Source: Mesorhizobium sp. ES1-1
GTDB taxonomy: Bacteria > Pseudomonadota > Alphaproteobacteria > Rhizobiales > Rhizobiaceae
Direction: 5' to 3'
Length of the DNA: 64,000 nucleotides
Assembly (NCBI RefSeq): GCF_020164785.1
Contig: NZ_JAIUGX010000002.1
Span: 124,001 to 188,000 of the forward strand
The notes below the pieces were generated by a model, which ran no database searches, had not been told where the DNA came from, and saw only the letters and a list, made by a program, of their open reading frames with translations. The position numbers and the translations under genes are program-made. Shown here in pieces: positions 1 through 10,022 of the stretch. The first letter of the stretch is position 1; each line of letters starts with the position of its first letter.

Positions 1-347
1 TATCGATCCGCCGCCAGGAATATGTCCAGGCGGCGGAGGCGATGGGGGTCGGCCAGCGTGGCATCCTGATGCGCCACGTCATCCCTAACCTGCTCGGCCC
101 GGTGGTGATCTACATGACGCTGCTGGTGCCGCAGGTCATTATCCTGGAAAGTTTCCTGTCGTTTCTCGGGCTAGGCGTTCAGGAGCCGATGACCAGTTGG
201 GGTGTTCTGATCTCGGTCGGCGCCAAGAACATCGGCACCGCCAACTGGCTCTTGCTTTTCCCGGCTTTTTTCCTGGTTTCGACGCTGTTTGCCCTCAACT
301 TCGTCGGCGATGGCCTGCGCGACGCGCTCGACCCGAGAGATCGATAA
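1..347 (+). CDS. Peptide ABC transporter permease, OppC/DppC type (5'-truncated)
   Basis: C-terminal part of an inner-membrane permease of the dipeptide/oligopeptide importer family. The reading frame is open from the left edge, so the gene begins outside the window. Just inside the edge lies an EAA-like loop (EYVQAAEAMGVG), the permease motif that docks onto the ATPase. Two hydrophobic segments follow, and the ending (NFVGDGLRDALDPR) is typical of OppC. The stop overlaps the ATG of the fused ATPase gene (TAATG), which indicates translational coupling in one importer operon. Substrate cannot be read from this fragment; OppC versus DppC is not resolved. Confidence 0.93.
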   Translation, partial: SIRRQEYVQAAEAMGVGQRGILMRHVIPNLLGPVVIYMTLLVPQVIILESFLSFLGLGVQEPMTSWGVLISVGAKNIGTANWLLLFPAFFLVSTLFALNFVGDGLRDALDPRDR

Positions 348-1981
348 TGGCGATCGCTAAATTGGAAGCACCCGAAACGATCCTCAGCGTCAAGGACCTG
401 CGCGTCCGCTTTCGTACGCTCGATGGCGCGGTCGAGGCGGTCAAGGGCATCAATATCCATGTCAATGCCGGAGAAACCGTTGCCGTGGTCGGCGAATCCG
501 GCTCCGGCAAGAGCCAGACCATGATGGCCGCTATGAGCCTGCTGGCCTCGAACGGCGCGGCCACGGGCAGCGTCGACTATCGCGGCCGCAACCTTTTGAC
601 GTTGAGCAAATCCGAGCTGAACAAGGTACGCGGCGCGAGGATCAGCATGATATTCCAGGAGCCGATGACCTCGCTCGATCCGCTCTATTCGATCGGCAAC
701 CAGCTGATCGAACCGATCCGCCGGCATCGCGGCCTGAATGCCGCCGAGGCTCGCGAAGAGGCGCTGAAGCTGCTAAGGCTGGTGCATATTCCCGACCCCG
801 AGCGGCGCATGAAATCCTGTCCGCACGAAATGTCGGGCGGGCAGCGCCAGCGCGTCATGATCGCCATGGCGCTCGCCAACGACCCTGATATTCTGATTGC
901 CGACGAGCCGACGACGGCGCTCGATGTCACCATACAGGCGCAGATCCTGGCGCTTTTGGCCGAATTGCAGCGCAAGCTCGGCATGGCGATCGTCTTCATC
1001 ACGCATGATCTCGGCATCGTCCGGCGCTTCGCCGACCGGGTCTATGTCATGCGCCAGGGCGAGGTGGTCGAGGAGGGTGAGGCGGAAGCGATCTTCCTCA
1101 ATCCTCAACATGCCTATACCAAGATGCTCCTGGCCGCCGAACCGACCGGAACCAAGTCCCCGCCGCCCGCGAACGCTCCGGTCCTGCTCGAAGGCAGGAA
1201 TGTCGAAGTGACGTTCAAGATAGGCGGCGGCTTTCTCGCCGGCGAGCCGCTGATGCTGCGTGCCGTCGACCACATTTCGATCCGGCTGCAGCGCAACCAG
1301 ACTATCGGCATTGTCGGTGAATCGGGCTCAGGCAAATCGACGCTTGGCCGCGCCCTATTGCGGCTACTGCCGAGCGACGGGGTGATCCGGTTCGGTGATC
1401 GCGACATTTCGCAGGCCGACCGCCGGGCGATGCGACCGCTACGCCGCGAGATGCAGCTCGTCTTCCAGGATCCGTTCGGCTCCCTCTCTCCGCGCATGAC
1501 CGTCGGTCAGGTCGTCACCGAAGGGCTTCTGGTGCATGAGCCCCATCTGTCGGGAAACCAGCGCGATCAGCGCGCCGTCGCGGCCTTGCTGGAAGTGGGC
1601 CTCGATCCCAACGCGCGCAACCGCTACCCACACGAATTTTCCGGCGGACAGCGGCAGCGCATCGCCATCGCGCGAGCTATGATCCTGAAGCCAAAGCTCG
1701 TGGTGCTGGACGAGCCGACTTCCGCGCTTGACCGCTCGGTGCAAAAACAGATCGTCGAACTCCTGCGCAAGCTGCAGGCCGACCACGAACTGTCCTATCT
1801 CTTCATCAGTCACGACCTAAAGGTCGTCCGCGCCATGGCCGACTACATCATCGTCATGAAGCACGGCAAGATTGTCGAGGAGGGACCGACGGAAGCGATC
1901 TTCAGCAACCCAAAGCAAGCCTATACGCAGACGCTGATGGCCGCTGCGATCGACGTCACGCGCTTTCGCCTGAGCGCCTGA
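347..1981 (+). CDS. Fused dipeptide/oligopeptide ABC transporter ATPase (OppD-OppF type)
   Basis: A 544-residue protein with two complete ABC nucleotide-binding domains in one chain, energising the peptide importer whose permease lies upstream. Domain 1 has Walker A (GESGSGKS) near residue 49, signature MSGGQRQR near 162 and Walker B (ILIADEP) near 183. Domain 2 has a second Walker A near 324, signature FSGGQRQR near 431 and Walker B (LVVLDEP) near 450. The oligopeptide C-terminal extension follows each. In many bacteria these are separate OppD and OppF/DppD and DppF proteins; the fused form (GsiA/YejF type) is common in rhizobia. The start is the ATG overlapping the permease stop; an upstream in-frame extension is an overlap artefact. 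Confidence 0.95.
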   Translation: MAIAKLEAPETILSVKDLRVRFRTLDGAVEAVKGINIHVNAGETVAVVGESGSGKSQTMMAAMSLLASNGAATGSVDYRGRNLLTLSKSELNKVRGARISMIFQEPMTSLDPLYSIGNQLIEPIRRHRGLNAAEAREEALKLLRLVHIPDPERRMKSCPHEMSGGQRQRVMIAMALANDPDILIADEPTTALDVTIQAQILALLAELQRKLGMAIVFITHDLGIVRRFADRVYVMRQGEVVEEGEAEAIFLNPQHAYTKMLLAAEPTGTKSPPPANAPVLLEGRNVEVTFKIGGGFLAGEPLMLRAVDHISIRLQRNQTIGIVGESGSGKSTLGRALLRLLPSDGVIRFGDRDISQADRRAMRPLRREMQLVFQDPFGSLSPRMTVGQVVTEGLLVHEPHLSGNQRDQRAVAALLEVGLDPNARNRYPHEFSGGQRQRIAIARAMILKPKLVVLDEPTSALDRSVQKQIVELLRKLQADHELSYLFISHDLKVVRAMADYIIVMKHGKIVEEGPTEAIFSNPKQAYTQTLMAAAIDVTRFRLSA

Positions 1982-2018
1982 GGTGGCCGACACAAGCTCA
2001 CGCCGTCTGCCCGTCGGT

Positions 2019-2363
2019 TCAGCCCGCTGAACCAGGGCACTTGTGTGAACGCGCCGCGATGATGGCATCCTGCTGCTGCTTCAGCCGCTCGATCCTGGTC
2101 GTTTCCCGAGCTGCGACGGCGCCTTTGACACGCGAGCCTCCGGGCACCCAGCGCGGAACGTTGGTGTTCGCGACCTTGCCTCTGGTGACAGCGGTTTGCG
2201 AGATCGCGCGCGCATTGTCGCCAAGCGCGCTGTTGAGTTCGGTGCAACTCATTCCGTCATATTTCGCCGGATTGATCGAGGTGCCGATCGAAGAGCAGCC
2301 GCCGAGAACAGAGAGAGTGATGAGGAGAGTGGCCGGATAGGCTCCGATAGACGGGAATCTCAT
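2019..2363 (-). CDS. Small predicted lipoprotein
   Basis: A 114-residue exported protein of unknown function. An N-terminal hydrophobic segment ends in a lipobox (LGGC, Cys near residue 23), which predicts lipid attachment and membrane anchoring. The mature part is polar, with a KYDGMSCTELNSAL segment and a basic, Gln-rich helical C-terminus (RIERLKQQQDAI). The KYDGMSCxEL-type motif recurs in small rhizobial lipoproteins, but I cannot assign a named family. It converges on the peptide transporter ATPase with only 37 bp between the stops. Nothing nearby indicates a partner. Confidence 0.75.
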   Translation of the reverse strand: MRFPSIGAYPATLLITLSVLGGCSSIGTSINPAKYDGMSCTELNSALGDNARAISQTAVTRGKVANTNVPRWVPGGSRVKGAVAARETTRIERLKQQQDAIIAARSHKCPGSAG

Positions 2364-2557
2364 TTCAATCTCGCTCCGGCGCCGCTCGCCCAGCGGCCGT
2401 TTCGAAGGAGGTAGGCCAGCTCACATGCCCCGTCAAACGACATTCTGCCCACGATCGGTTCTAACGGTCTGAATTTCATACCGCCACTTGTCTTGCCCGC
2501 TAACGGCGATACTAATCTGATTGGAGAGCAAGGGGTCCGACGGGAGGGTCAAATCAA

Positions 2558-3115
2558 TTGATATACAGCCACGCGGCCATGTTTTTTCTCATCAATCTCG
2601 TGGTGCTCGGCATGACCCCGCAGCCTGCGGATGCCCGTTTGAGGGTGACGCAGAAAACTGAATATTTTGCCGTCTCGGGAACTTCCATTCCGCAACTGTA
2701 CGAGAATCTGAGGCGCGCGCATCCCAGTTTTGACGCGGAAACTCACTGGGACGCTTCGGTCAACCACACTTGGAGAAAGCTCGGGAAAAGATGCTCGATG
2801 ACAAGTGTCGACGTCTCGTTAAAGTTGGTTGTGTTGCTGCCGAAGCTCGCCACGGAGGTTTCGCCTGAGATCCGAGCCAAGTGGGAGAGATTTCTGGCTG
2901 GCGTGATCGTTCACGAGAACGGGCACGTGAAACTCTATAAATCGACTGCCAGGGATCTCGATAGAAGTCTCAGTACGCTGTCCCGGCCATGCGACATCTT
3001 CTTGCGTGATGCGGCCGCTGTCACCCAGGATGGATACAATAAGATGCAAAAAACCAATGACGACTACGACGCCGAGACCGACAATGGTGTCAAACAGGGT
3101 GGCACCCTATACTGA
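2558..3115 (+). CDS. DUF922-type predicted secreted Zn-dependent protease
   Basis: A 185-residue protein with an N-terminal signal-like hydrophobic segment (residues 5-25, ending near ADA). In the C-terminal half lies a zincin-like HExxH motif (HENGH, about residues 126-130), embedded in VIVHENGHVKLYKSTA. This arrangement matches the DUF922 family (predicted secreted Zn-dependent proteases), which is usually about this length. A second conserved element, THWDASVNHTW, precedes it. The gene stands alone on the plus strand, with an upstream region of about 190 bp. The first codon read as Met is TTG, so an ATG at residue 8 (2579) is an alternative start. Peptidase activity is inferred only from the motif. 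Confidence 0.8.
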   Translation: MIYSHAAMFFLINLVVLGMTPQPADARLRVTQKTEYFAVSGTSIPQLYENLRRAHPSFDAETHWDASVNHTWRKLGKRCSMTSVDVSLKLVVLLPKLATEVSPEIRAKWERFLAGVIVHENGHVKLYKSTARDLDRSLSTLSRPCDIFLRDAAAVTQDGYNKMQKTNDDYDAETDNGVKQGGTLY

Positions 3116-3123
3116 ATGCCGCG

Positions 3124-3300
3124 TCACGTGTCTCCACCGATATCAGGCGCGGGAGGCGGCCGCCGCCGGTTCGACCACCAGATGAGGTAGAGGGCGCCAA
3201 TCTTCATGACGGGAACACGCCTCTCCCGCTCATGCGCGCGCAATTCGCGATAGGCCTTCACTTTCAAAGTTCCGCCTGGAAGCTTGACCCGTATCGTCAT
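3124..3300 (-). CDS. Small basic protein, 58 residues, unknown function
   Basis: A short open frame with an ATG preceded by a good ribosome-binding site (GGAG five bases upstream). The predicted product is strongly basic: an N-terminal TIRVKLPGG stretch, a RELRAHERERR segment, one hydrophobic patch (IGALYLIWW) and a Pro/Arg-rich tail. It has no recognisable domain. It converges on the DUF922 gene, with 8 bp between the two stops. The RBS and a sensible intergenic position support it, but there is no homology evidence, and it could be a chance frame in GC-rich DNA. Confidence 0.5.
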   Translation of the reverse strand: MTIRVKLPGGTLKVKAYRELRAHERERRVPVMKIGALYLIWWSNRRRPPPAPDIGGDT

Positions 3301-3502
3301 CGCGGCTCCGTGGGGATCTCATGAACAACCGTGGCACAATGCCAATAAATTGTTGCAATGCTATGAACATTGCTGTGATCGGCTGACGACCGAGACGTTT
3401 AATTCTTTGGGATGGGTCTTTGAGACCGGCTCTGCCCGCCGCGGGGAACCGTCTTGCAATGCGAGGTATCGGGTTAAACAGACCGCTTGCTATCTGTTTT
3501 TC

Positions 3503-3579
3503 TGGTCGGAGTGGCAGGATTTGAACCTGCGACCCCCTCGTCCCGAACGAGGTGCGCTACCAGGCTGCGCTACACTCCG
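3503..3579 (-). tRNA. tRNA-Pro (anticodon CGG)
   Basis: On the minus strand the sequence folds as a complete tRNA. The acceptor stem is CGGAGTG, the D arm contains AGCGCAGCCTGGTAGCGC, the anticodon stem CCTCG/CGAGG encloses the loop TTCGGGA with anticodon CGG, and the T arm contains GGTTCAAATCC. An encoded CCA sits at the 3' end. It reads Pro codon CCG, frequent in GC-rich genomes. No integrase or duplicated 3' end is seen nearby, so there is no sign that it is used as an attachment site. Confidence 0.97.
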
Positions 3580-3697
3580 TGACCAGACCGCGGGCTTATA
3601 GCCGCCATACTCCATTCCTGCAAGCGGCAATGGCCGGCCTTGTGTCGCATTTCATTGGCCTTCGGCGGCACGTGGCTTGGTACCCAATGGAGGCGTG

Positions 3698-5161
3698 TTA
3701 GTAAGGACTGACGACGTCGCCGGTCTCGACATAAATCGACTTCAACTGCGAATAGAGGGCGAGTGCTGCCAGCGAATTTTCGCGACCGATGCCGGATTGT
3801 TTGACGCCGCCGAACGGGATTTCCACCGGTGTCAGATTGTAGGCATTGATCCAGCAAGTGCCGGCCTGCAACTCGGCGATGACACGGTGCGCACGCGCCA
3901 GGTCGCGCGTGAACACGCCGGCGGCGAGGCCGAACTCGGTGCTGTTGGCGCGGTCGATCACCTCGTCCTCGCCATCGAATTTCAGCACGCTCATCACCGG
4001 TCCGAAGATCTCTTCACGTGCGATGCGCATGGTGTCTTTCACGCCAGTGAAGATGGTGGGTTCGACGAAGAAGCCGCCATCGAAGCCTTGCAGCGAGGGG
4101 ATTTTGCCACCGCATGCCAGGACAGCGCCCTCCTGTTTGCCGATGCCGATATAGGCGACGACCTTCTCGTGCTGTGCTTTCGACACCAGCGGGCCCATCT
4201 GGGTTTCGGGGTCGAGTGGATCGCCGATGCGGATTTTCTTGGTCCGCTCGACCAGCCGGTCGACGAAGCGATCATGGATGCCGCTCTGCACGAAGACGCG
4301 CGTGCCGTTGGAACAGATCTGGCCTGTCGAATAGAAATTACCAAGCATGGCGCCGCCAATGGCGTTTTCGATGTCGGCATCGTCGAAGACGATCAGCGGC
4401 GATTTGCCGCCGAGTTCCATCGTTGCATGTTTCATCTTCGAGCCGGCGAGCGAAAGCACCTTGCGGCCGGTCGCCACCGAACCGGTCACGGAAACCTTGG
4501 CAACGACGTCGTGGCCGACCAGGCCCGCGCCGACATCGCCATAGCCCTGCACCACGTTGAAGAGCCCATCCGGCAGGCCGGCCTCGCTGTAGATTTCGGC
4601 AAGCGCCAGCGCCGACAGCGGCGTGTTTTCAGATGGCTTGAACACCATGGCGTTGCCCATGGCCAGCGCCGGAGCCGACTTCCAGCCGGCGATCTGGATC
4701 GGATAGTTCCACGCGCCTGTACCGACGCAGACCCCGAGCGCCTCGCGCCGCGTGTAGGCGAAGGGGCCGCCGAGGTCGACGGATTCACCATTATAGGCTG
4801 CGACCGCGCCGCCGAAATATTCCAGGCAATCGGCTGCCGAGGGGGCGTCCGCCACCAGCGTCTCCTGGATCGCCTTGCCTGTGTCCAGCGTCTCGATACG
4901 GGCAAGATCGGCATTGCGCGCGCGCAATATGTCAGCGGCACGGCGCAGGATGCGGCCCCGATCGACCGGCTTCAGCCGCGCCCAGGCCGGCTGCGCCGCC
5001 CGCGCGGCCTCGATGGCCAATTCCAGCACGTTCGGCGTCGCCGAACGTAGCATGGCGATGGTTTCCCCCGTTGCCGGATAGATAACCGGCAGCGGCGAGC
5101 CTTGCTCATCCTCGATGTAGCGTCCGTTGACATAGTGCGATGCCGTGGGTTGGGCGCGCAT
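3698..5161 (-). CDS. betB: Betaine aldehyde dehydrogenase BetB
   Basis: NAD(P)+-dependent oxidation of betaine aldehyde to glycine betaine, the last step from choline to the osmoprotectant. The 487-residue product has the aldehyde dehydrogenase fold with the general-base Glu in MELGGKSP (about residue 249) and the nucleophilic Cys in GQICSNG (about 283). The cofactor segment is [10 protein letters not shown]. The ATG is chosen because GGAG lies six bases upstream; an in-frame TTG four codons earlier would place that RBS inside the gene. It is the last gene of the bet operon, 52 bp after the betA stop. Length and operon context both fit BetB well. Confidence 0.95.
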   Translation of the reverse strand: MRAQPTASHYVNGRYIEDEQGSPLPVIYPATGETIAMLRSATPNVLELAIEAARAAQPAWARLKPVDRGRILRRAADILRARNADLARIETLDTGKAIQETLVADAPSAADCLEYFGGAVAAYNGESVDLGGPFAYTRREALGVCVGTGAWNYPIQIAGWKSAPALAMGNAMVFKPSENTPLSALALAEIYSEAGLPDGLFNVVQGYGDVGAGLVGHDVVAKVSVTGSVATGRKVLSLAGSKMKHATMELGGKSPLIVFDDADIENAIGGAMLGNFYSTGQICSNGTRVFVQSGIHDRFVDRLVERTKKIRIGDPLDPETQMGPLVSKAQHEKVVAYIGIGKQEGAVLACGGKIPSLQGFDGGFFVEPTIFTGVKDTMRIAREEIFGPVMSVLKFDGEDEVIDRANSTEFGLAAGVFTRDLARAHRVIAELQAGTCWINAYNLTPVEIPFGGVKQSGIGRENSLAALALYSQLKSIYVETGDVVSPY

Positions 5162-5213
5162 GGGGGTCTCCAATCTATCGCGGCATCCGGATCGTGCGAC
5201 GCCCGATCATGCT

Positions 5214-6866
5214 CTATCTGTCCGATACCTGCCAGCGGGGATTGATCCATGGTTCCTGGTTGGACGGCGCCAGCGGCGTGCGCCCGAGGATGTGGTCGGA
5301 AGCCTTCTCGCCCGTCATGATCGACGGCGCGTTGAGGTTGCCGTTCGTGACGCGCGGGAAGATGGAAGAGTCGGCGACGCGCAAGCCGTCGACGCCGATG
5401 ACCCGGCATTCCGGATCGACGACGCTCATCGCGTCATCGGTGCGGCCCATCTTGCAGGTGCCGCAAGGATGGTAGGCGCTTTCGGCGTGATCGCGGATAA
5501 AGGCATCGAGGTCGTCGTCAGACTGTGCATGCGGACCCGGCGAGAGCTCGCGCCCGCGATAGGCGTCGAATGCCTTCTGGCCGAAGATTTCGCGCGTCAG
5601 CCTTATGCAGTGACGGAACTCGCTCCAGTCATCGGGATGCGACATGTAGTTGAAGCGGATCACCGGTTTCGATTTTGGGTCCGGCGAGCGCAGCGTCACC
5701 GAGCCGCGCGACTTCGACCGCATCGGCCCGACATGCGCCTGGAATCCGTGCGATTTGGCCGCCGCCTTGCCGTCGTAACGGATCGCGGCCGGGATGAAGT
5801 GATACTGGATGTCGGGGTAATCGACACCTGGGCGTGAGCGCACGAAGGCGGCCGCCTCGAAATGGTTGGTGGCGCCAAGACCCGTCTTGAGGAACAGCCA
5901 TTGCGCGCCGATCAATGCTTTCGAAAACGGATTGAGCACGGAATTCAGCGTGATGGGCAGCAATGATTCCTGCTGGATGTAGAGTTCCAGATGGTCCTGC
6001 AGGTTGCGGCCGACGCCGGGCCTGTCGGCTACCACGGCGATACCATTTTCCCGCAGATGATCGGCGGGGCCGATGCCCGAAAGCATCAGGATCTTCGGCG
6101 AATTGATCGAGGATGCGGCGACGATGACCTCACGCCGCGCCTTAACGAGCTGAATCTGTTTGCGAGCTTCGATCTCGACGCCAACGGCGCGTTGATTCTC
6201 GATGATCACCCGGCGCGCGAAACCCTTGACCAGGCTGACATTCCTGCGCTTGAGCGCGGGCTTCAGATAGGCCGAAGCCGCCGACCAGCGGCGACCGCCG
6301 CGTATGGTCTGCTCCATCGGCCCGAAGCCCTCCTGCTTGGAGCCGTTGTAATCGTCGGTCAGTTCGAACCCGGCCTGGCGGCCTGCCTCGACGAAGGCGC
6401 CATAGAGCGGATTGCGCCGCGCACCGCGCTCGACGTGCAGCGGGCCGCCATGGCCACGCCAGCCATCCTCGCCGCCATCATTGTCCTCCATGCGCTTGAA
6501 ATAAGGGAGCACATCGGCAAAACCCCATCCCGCAGCACCTTCCTCCGCCCAATGGTCAAAGTCGCGGGCATGGCCGCGCACATAGACCATGCCGTTGATG
6601 GACGACGAACCGCCGATGACCTTGCCGCGCGGCGTCGCCAGAACGCGGCCGCCGAGATGCGGCTCCGGCTCGCTGGCGAAGCCCCAGTCATAGAGGCTCA
6701 TATTGAGCGGGATCGATAGCGCCGATGGCATCTGGATCAGCGGCCCGATGTCGGAGCCGCCGAATTCGATGACGATGACCGAATGCTTGCCGTCTTCCGA
6801 GAGGCGATAGGCCATGGCCGAGCCGGCAGAGCCAGAGCCTATGATGACGAAATCCGCTTCAAGCAT
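5214..6866 (-). CDS. betA: Choline dehydrogenase BetA
   Basis: Membrane-associated FAD oxidoreductase of the GMC family that converts choline to betaine aldehyde. The 550-residue chain starts with the FAD Rossmann motif (IIGSGSAG, residues 8-15). It has GMC signatures [18 protein letters not shown] and [16 protein letters not shown], and the catalytic His in [11 protein letters not shown] (about 466) with the Asn of NGNLNAP near 511. Length matches rhizobial BetA. The start codon lies three bases after the dehydratase stop, so translation is probably coupled. Its position in betI-betC-X-betA-betB supports the specific choline assignment over other GMC alcohol oxidases. Confidence 0.95.
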   Translation of the reverse strand: MLEADFVIIGSGSAGSAMAYRLSEDGKHSVIVIEFGGSDIGPLIQMPSALSIPLNMSLYDWGFASEPEPHLGGRVLATPRGKVIGGSSSINGMVYVRGHARDFDHWAEEGAAGWGFADVLPYFKRMEDNDGGEDGWRGHGGPLHVERGARRNPLYGAFVEAGRQAGFELTDDYNGSKQEGFGPMEQTIRGGRRWSAASAYLKPALKRRNVSLVKGFARRVIIENQRAVGVEIEARKQIQLVKARREVIVAASSINSPKILMLSGIGPADHLRENGIAVVADRPGVGRNLQDHLELYIQQESLLPITLNSVLNPFSKALIGAQWLFLKTGLGATNHFEAAAFVRSRPGVDYPDIQYHFIPAAIRYDGKAAAKSHGFQAHVGPMRSKSRGSVTLRSPDPKSKPVIRFNYMSHPDDWSEFRHCIRLTREIFGQKAFDAYRGRELSPGPHAQSDDDLDAFIRDHAESAYHPCGTCKMGRTDDAMSVVDPECRVIGVDGLRVADSSIFPRVTNGNLNAPSIMTGEKASDHILGRTPLAPSNQEPWINPRWQVSDR

Positions 6867-6869
6867 GGC

Positions 6870-7880
6870 TCAGGCGCGCCCATCATTCATATGCGTGATG
6901 AAGTCGGCCAGCGAGACATTGCCGCCGGTTGCCACGACCAGGATCGTCTTGCCCTTTACATCGACCTTGCCACCCAGCAGCGCCGCCAGCGAGGCGGCCC
7001 CCGAAGGTTCGAGCACCAGCTTCAACCGCTCGAAGCCGACCCGCATGGCGCCGCGCACCGATTGATCGTCGACGGTAATGCCGCGAACCCCGGCTGTCTT
7101 GACCGCGGCGAACGGCGCATCGCCAGGCCGCCGTGACATCAGCCCGTCGCAAATCGATTTCGGGCCGATCGGCATGGTCTCGATACTACCCTGCGCGAGC
7201 GAGGCGCCCATGCCGTTGAAACCTTCGGGCTCGACGCCGATGATCTCGGTGGCGGGGGAGAGATAATGGAAGGCGAGCGAAACGCCGCCGATCAGGCCTC
7301 CGCCACCCACGGAGCAGAACAGAAGATCCGCATTGGCGCCCTTGGCTTCGAGCTGATCAAGCGCTTCGAGCCCGGCGCCCGCCTGGCCCGCGATGATCTC
7401 CGGATCGTCGAATGGATGCAGCAACGCGAGCCCTTCAGTCTCGGCGATCTCACGCGCCTTGGCGGCGGCGACTTCCTCGCGCGCCCGCTCGCCATGGTCG
7501 GTCAGCACGACGCGCGCGCCATAGCCGGCCGTGGCGTCGCGCTTGGCGGCCGGCGCGTCGATCGGCATGACGATGGTCACCGGAATGCTGAGTGCCTGGC
7601 CGGCTGCGGCCAGACCTTGCGCGAAATTGCCGGAGGAATAGGCGACGACGCCCTTCCTAGCCTCGCCAGGCGAAAGCTGCTTCAGCCGCCAATAGGCGCC
7701 GCGCACCTTGAACGAGCCGCCCCATTGCAGCGATTCCGGCTTGACGAACACTCGGGCAGCGCCGGTCACATCGGCAAGCGTGGCGGATTCCAGCAGCGGT
7801 GTAATCTGCGTCGCCTGGGAGGTGACGGCATAGGCTCGCCTGAGATGGTCCAGCGAGGGGACGAGCGTTGTTGTCATCAT
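6870..7880 (-). CDS. Threonine/serine dehydratase-like PLP enzyme inside the bet operon
   Basis: A fold-type II PLP enzyme of 336 residues. The cofactor Lys is in SFKVRGAY (K58), the substrate loop is SSGNFAQG (about 82-89), and the phosphate-binding Gly loop is SVGGGGLIGG (about 190-199). It lacks the ACT regulatory domain of biosynthetic IlvA, so it resembles catabolic threonine/serine dehydratases or racemases. Its start overlaps the betC stop by four bases and its stop is three bases from the betA start, so it is a structural member of the operon. A role in deaminating serine (serine to pyruvate), downstream of glycine betaine demethylation, is an inference. Substrate is unproven. Confidence 0.88.
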   Translation of the reverse strand: MMTTTLVPSLDHLRRAYAVTSQATQITPLLESATLADVTGAARVFVKPESLQWGGSFKVRGAYWRLKQLSPGEARKGVVAYSSGNFAQGLAAAGQALSIPVTIVMPIDAPAAKRDATAGYGARVVLTDHGERAREEVAAAKAREIAETEGLALLHPFDDPEIIAGQAGAGLEALDQLEAKGANADLLFCSVGGGGLIGGVSLAFHYLSPATEIIGVEPEGFNGMGASLAQGSIETMPIGPKSICDGLMSRRPGDAPFAAVKTAGVRGITVDDQSVRGAMRVGFERLKLVLEPSGAASLAALLGGKVDVKGKTILVVATGGNVSLADFITHMNDGRA

Positions 7881-9406
7881 TCGCCTCGCGGATACCGTTT
7901 GCTCTCCTCGAGATTGTCGAGGTTCATATGATTGCGCATGTAGCGCTCCGACGCCTTCTGCAGCGGCTGGAAATCCCAGGGGTAATAGGCGCCGTTGCGC
8001 AGCGCCGGATAGACCACCCAGCGGCGCGCCTGGCTTTCGCGGACGGCGGCGTCAAAGCCAACCATGTCCCAGCGCGCCCGGACCTGGTCCATGAAGGCAG
8101 CCACCAGGGCCGTATTGGCCGGATCTCCGGCCAGATTGTCGCGCTCGAGCGGGTCGGCGTCGAGATCGAAGAGAAGTGGCGGATCGAGCTCGCAATGAAC
8201 GAATTTGTATTTGCCGTCCCGGATCGCCACGAGCGGAGCGGCGGAGCCCTCCGCGGCATATTCGATCAACACCGGCGCCGTGCGCGGCGCGCCATCGACA
8301 AGCGGCAGCAGCGACTGGCCGTCGGTCCATGGTGCGATCGCCCCGATGTCGATGCCGGCTAGGTCGCAGAGCGTCGGCGTCACGTCGAGATTGGAGACCG
8401 GCGCCTCGATCAGCCCGGCCGACACACCTTGGCCCGCGATCATCAGCGGCACCCGCGCCGAGCCCTCGAAGAAGCTCATCTTGAACCACAGGCCGCGTTC
8501 GCCGAGCATATCGCCATGGTCCGAGCAGAACAGGATGATGGTGTCGTCGAGCATGCGCGTGCGCTCGAGGACATCCAGGAGCTCGCCCAGCTTGTCATCG
8601 ACATAGGAAATATTGGCAAAGTAACCACGACGCGAACGGCGCACCTGGTCAGGGGTAATGTCAAAGGACGCGTAGTCGCTGGCGCGGTACAGCCGCTGCG
8701 AATGCGTGTCCTGATCCTCATAGGCGATGAACCCGGTTTCCGGGTCCATAGCCTGACAATTCTCATAGAGATCCCAATATCGTTTGCGCGCCACATAGGG
8801 ATCGTGGGGATGCGACAGCGACACGGTGAGGCACCACGGCCGGTGGTTCGCGTCGTCCTGTTCGCGCGAAAGCTGATAGAGTTTCTGCGTCGCCAGAAAC
8901 ACGACCTCGTCGTCATACTCCAACTGGTTGGTGGTCTCGGCGACCCCGGCACCGGTCACCGAACCGAGATTGTGATACCACCAGTCGATCCGCTCGCCGG
9001 GCTTGCGATAGTCCGGCGTCCAGCCGAAATCGGCGGGATAGATGTCGGTGGTCAGCCGTTCCTCGAACCCATGCAACTGGTCCGGCCCGACGAAGTGCAT
9101 CTTGCCGGACAGGCAGGTGTAATAGCCGGCGGCACGCAGGTGATGGGCGAAGGTCGGGATCGACGAGGCGAATTCGGCGGCATTGTCATAGACCCCCGTG
9201 CGCGACGGCAGTTGCCCGCTCATGAACGAGGCTCGGCCCGGCGCACAGAGCGGCGACGCCGTGTAGTTGTTCTTGAAGCGGGCCGAACGCACCGCAAGTG
9301 CCTTGAGGTGAGGCGCATGCAGGAATTCCGCCGGCCCGTCCGGGAACAATGTTCCGTTGAGCTGATCGACCATGACGATCAGGAAGTTCGCTCGCTTTGC
9401 TGTCAC
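7877..9406 (-). CDS. betC: Choline-sulfatase BetC
   Basis: Hydrolyses choline-O-sulfate to choline and sulfate, feeding the betaine pathway. The 509-residue protein has the type I sulfatase motif C-x-P-x-R ([14 protein letters not shown]), whose Cys54 would be converted to formylglycine. It also has the metal ligands near the N-terminus (VMVDQLNG) and a second metal site ([14 protein letters not shown]). The C-terminal tail ([12 protein letters not shown]) is typical of choline-sulfatases. The start is a GTG overlapping the betI stop by four bases (GTGA). Formylglycine formation requires a maturase not encoded here. Confidence 0.95.
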   Translation of the reverse strand: MTAKRANFLIVMVDQLNGTLFPDGPAEFLHAPHLKALAVRSARFKNNYTASPLCAPGRASFMSGQLPSRTGVYDNAAEFASSIPTFAHHLRAAGYYTCLSGKMHFVGPDQLHGFEERLTTDIYPADFGWTPDYRKPGERIDWWYHNLGSVTGAGVAETTNQLEYDDEVVFLATQKLYQLSREQDDANHRPWCLTVSLSHPHDPYVARKRYWDLYENCQAMDPETGFIAYEDQDTHSQRLYRASDYASFDITPDQVRRSRRGYFANISYVDDKLGELLDVLERTRMLDDTIILFCSDHGDMLGERGLWFKMSFFEGSARVPLMIAGQGVSAGLIEAPVSNLDVTPTLCDLAGIDIGAIAPWTDGQSLLPLVDGAPRTAPVLIEYAAEGSAAPLVAIRDGKYKFVHCELDPPLLFDLDADPLERDNLAGDPANTALVAAFMDQVRARWDMVGFDAAVRESQARRWVVYPALRNGAYYPWDFQPLQKASERYMRNHMNLDNLEESKRYPRGE

Positions 9407-9987
9407 TGCCGCTCGCCAAGTTTGGTTTCAAGATAGTCTTCGACGAGGCTAATCGCGGTGGCCGCGTCGGGCACCCCGTCCTTCAACGCCCGCCGGATGT
9501 AGAGCCCGTCGATCAATGCCGCGGTCGTTTCGGCGACGCGATCGGCTTCGGCTCTGGGCAATATGCCGGTCAGCCCGCTCATCAGGTTCGAATGCAGCCG
9601 TCGCGCATAGACCCTGAGCAGCCGGCGCAAAGTCGATGATCTCTGCGCCTCGACATAGAAGGCGAGCCAGGCGGCGATGGTTTCCGGCCGGAACTGGGCT
9701 TCAGAAAAGTTGACGGCAACGACGGCAGAGACGCGGTCGCGCGGCGATGCCGCGGGTTGTAGGGCGCGCCGCATGTCGATGGTCAATTCGGCGAGGATGT
9801 GGCGCATCGTCGCCAGTAGTAGCTCGTCCTTGGCACCGAAATAGTGATGAGCCAGCGCCGACGAGACACCTGCGCGCCCGGCTATCTCCGACATGGTCAC
9901 GTCAAGCGAGCCACGTTCGCCGATCGCCGAGATCGTCGCATCGATCAGCGCCTTGCGGCGCAATGGCTCCATCCCGATTTTCGGCAT
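9403..9987 (-). CDS. betI: Transcriptional repressor BetI (TetR family)
   Basis: TetR-family repressor of the bet genes that responds to choline in characterised systems. The 194-residue product has the N-terminal TetR helix-turn-helix (about residues 27-50, ending [15 protein letters not shown]) and the BetI opening [15 protein letters not shown]. The C-terminal ligand domain includes [26 protein letters not shown], typical of BetI. It is first in the operon and is co-translated with betC through a four-base overlap, which suggests autoregulation. A perfect 14-bp palindrome 36 bp upstream of its start is the likely operator. Confidence 0.95.
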   Translation of the reverse strand: MPKIGMEPLRRKALIDATISAIGERGSLDVTMSEIAGRAGVSSALAHHYFGAKDELLLATMRHILAELTIDMRRALQPAASPRDRVSAVVAVNFSEAQFRPETIAAWLAFYVEAQRSSTLRRLLRVYARRLHSNLMSGLTGILPRAEADRVAETTAALIDGLYIRRALKDGVPDAATAISLVEDYLETKLGERQ

Positions 9988-10022
9988 GCTGTTCCCAGGT
10001 TGTAGGGTCGAGATTATTTTTT

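Noticed and set aside
1817..2068. Minus-strand frame crossing the end of the peptide ATPase gene
   Set aside because: Antisense shadow of the ATPase tail plus intergenic DNA, with no supporting features.
3503..3579. tRNA-Pro as an integration site for a mobile element
   Set aside because: No integrase, no repeated tRNA 3' end and no composition shift on either side.
3677..5050. 457-codon plus-strand open frame opposite betB
   Set aside because: It is the antisense shadow of a clearly coding dehydrogenase; its composition is biased and shows no domain.
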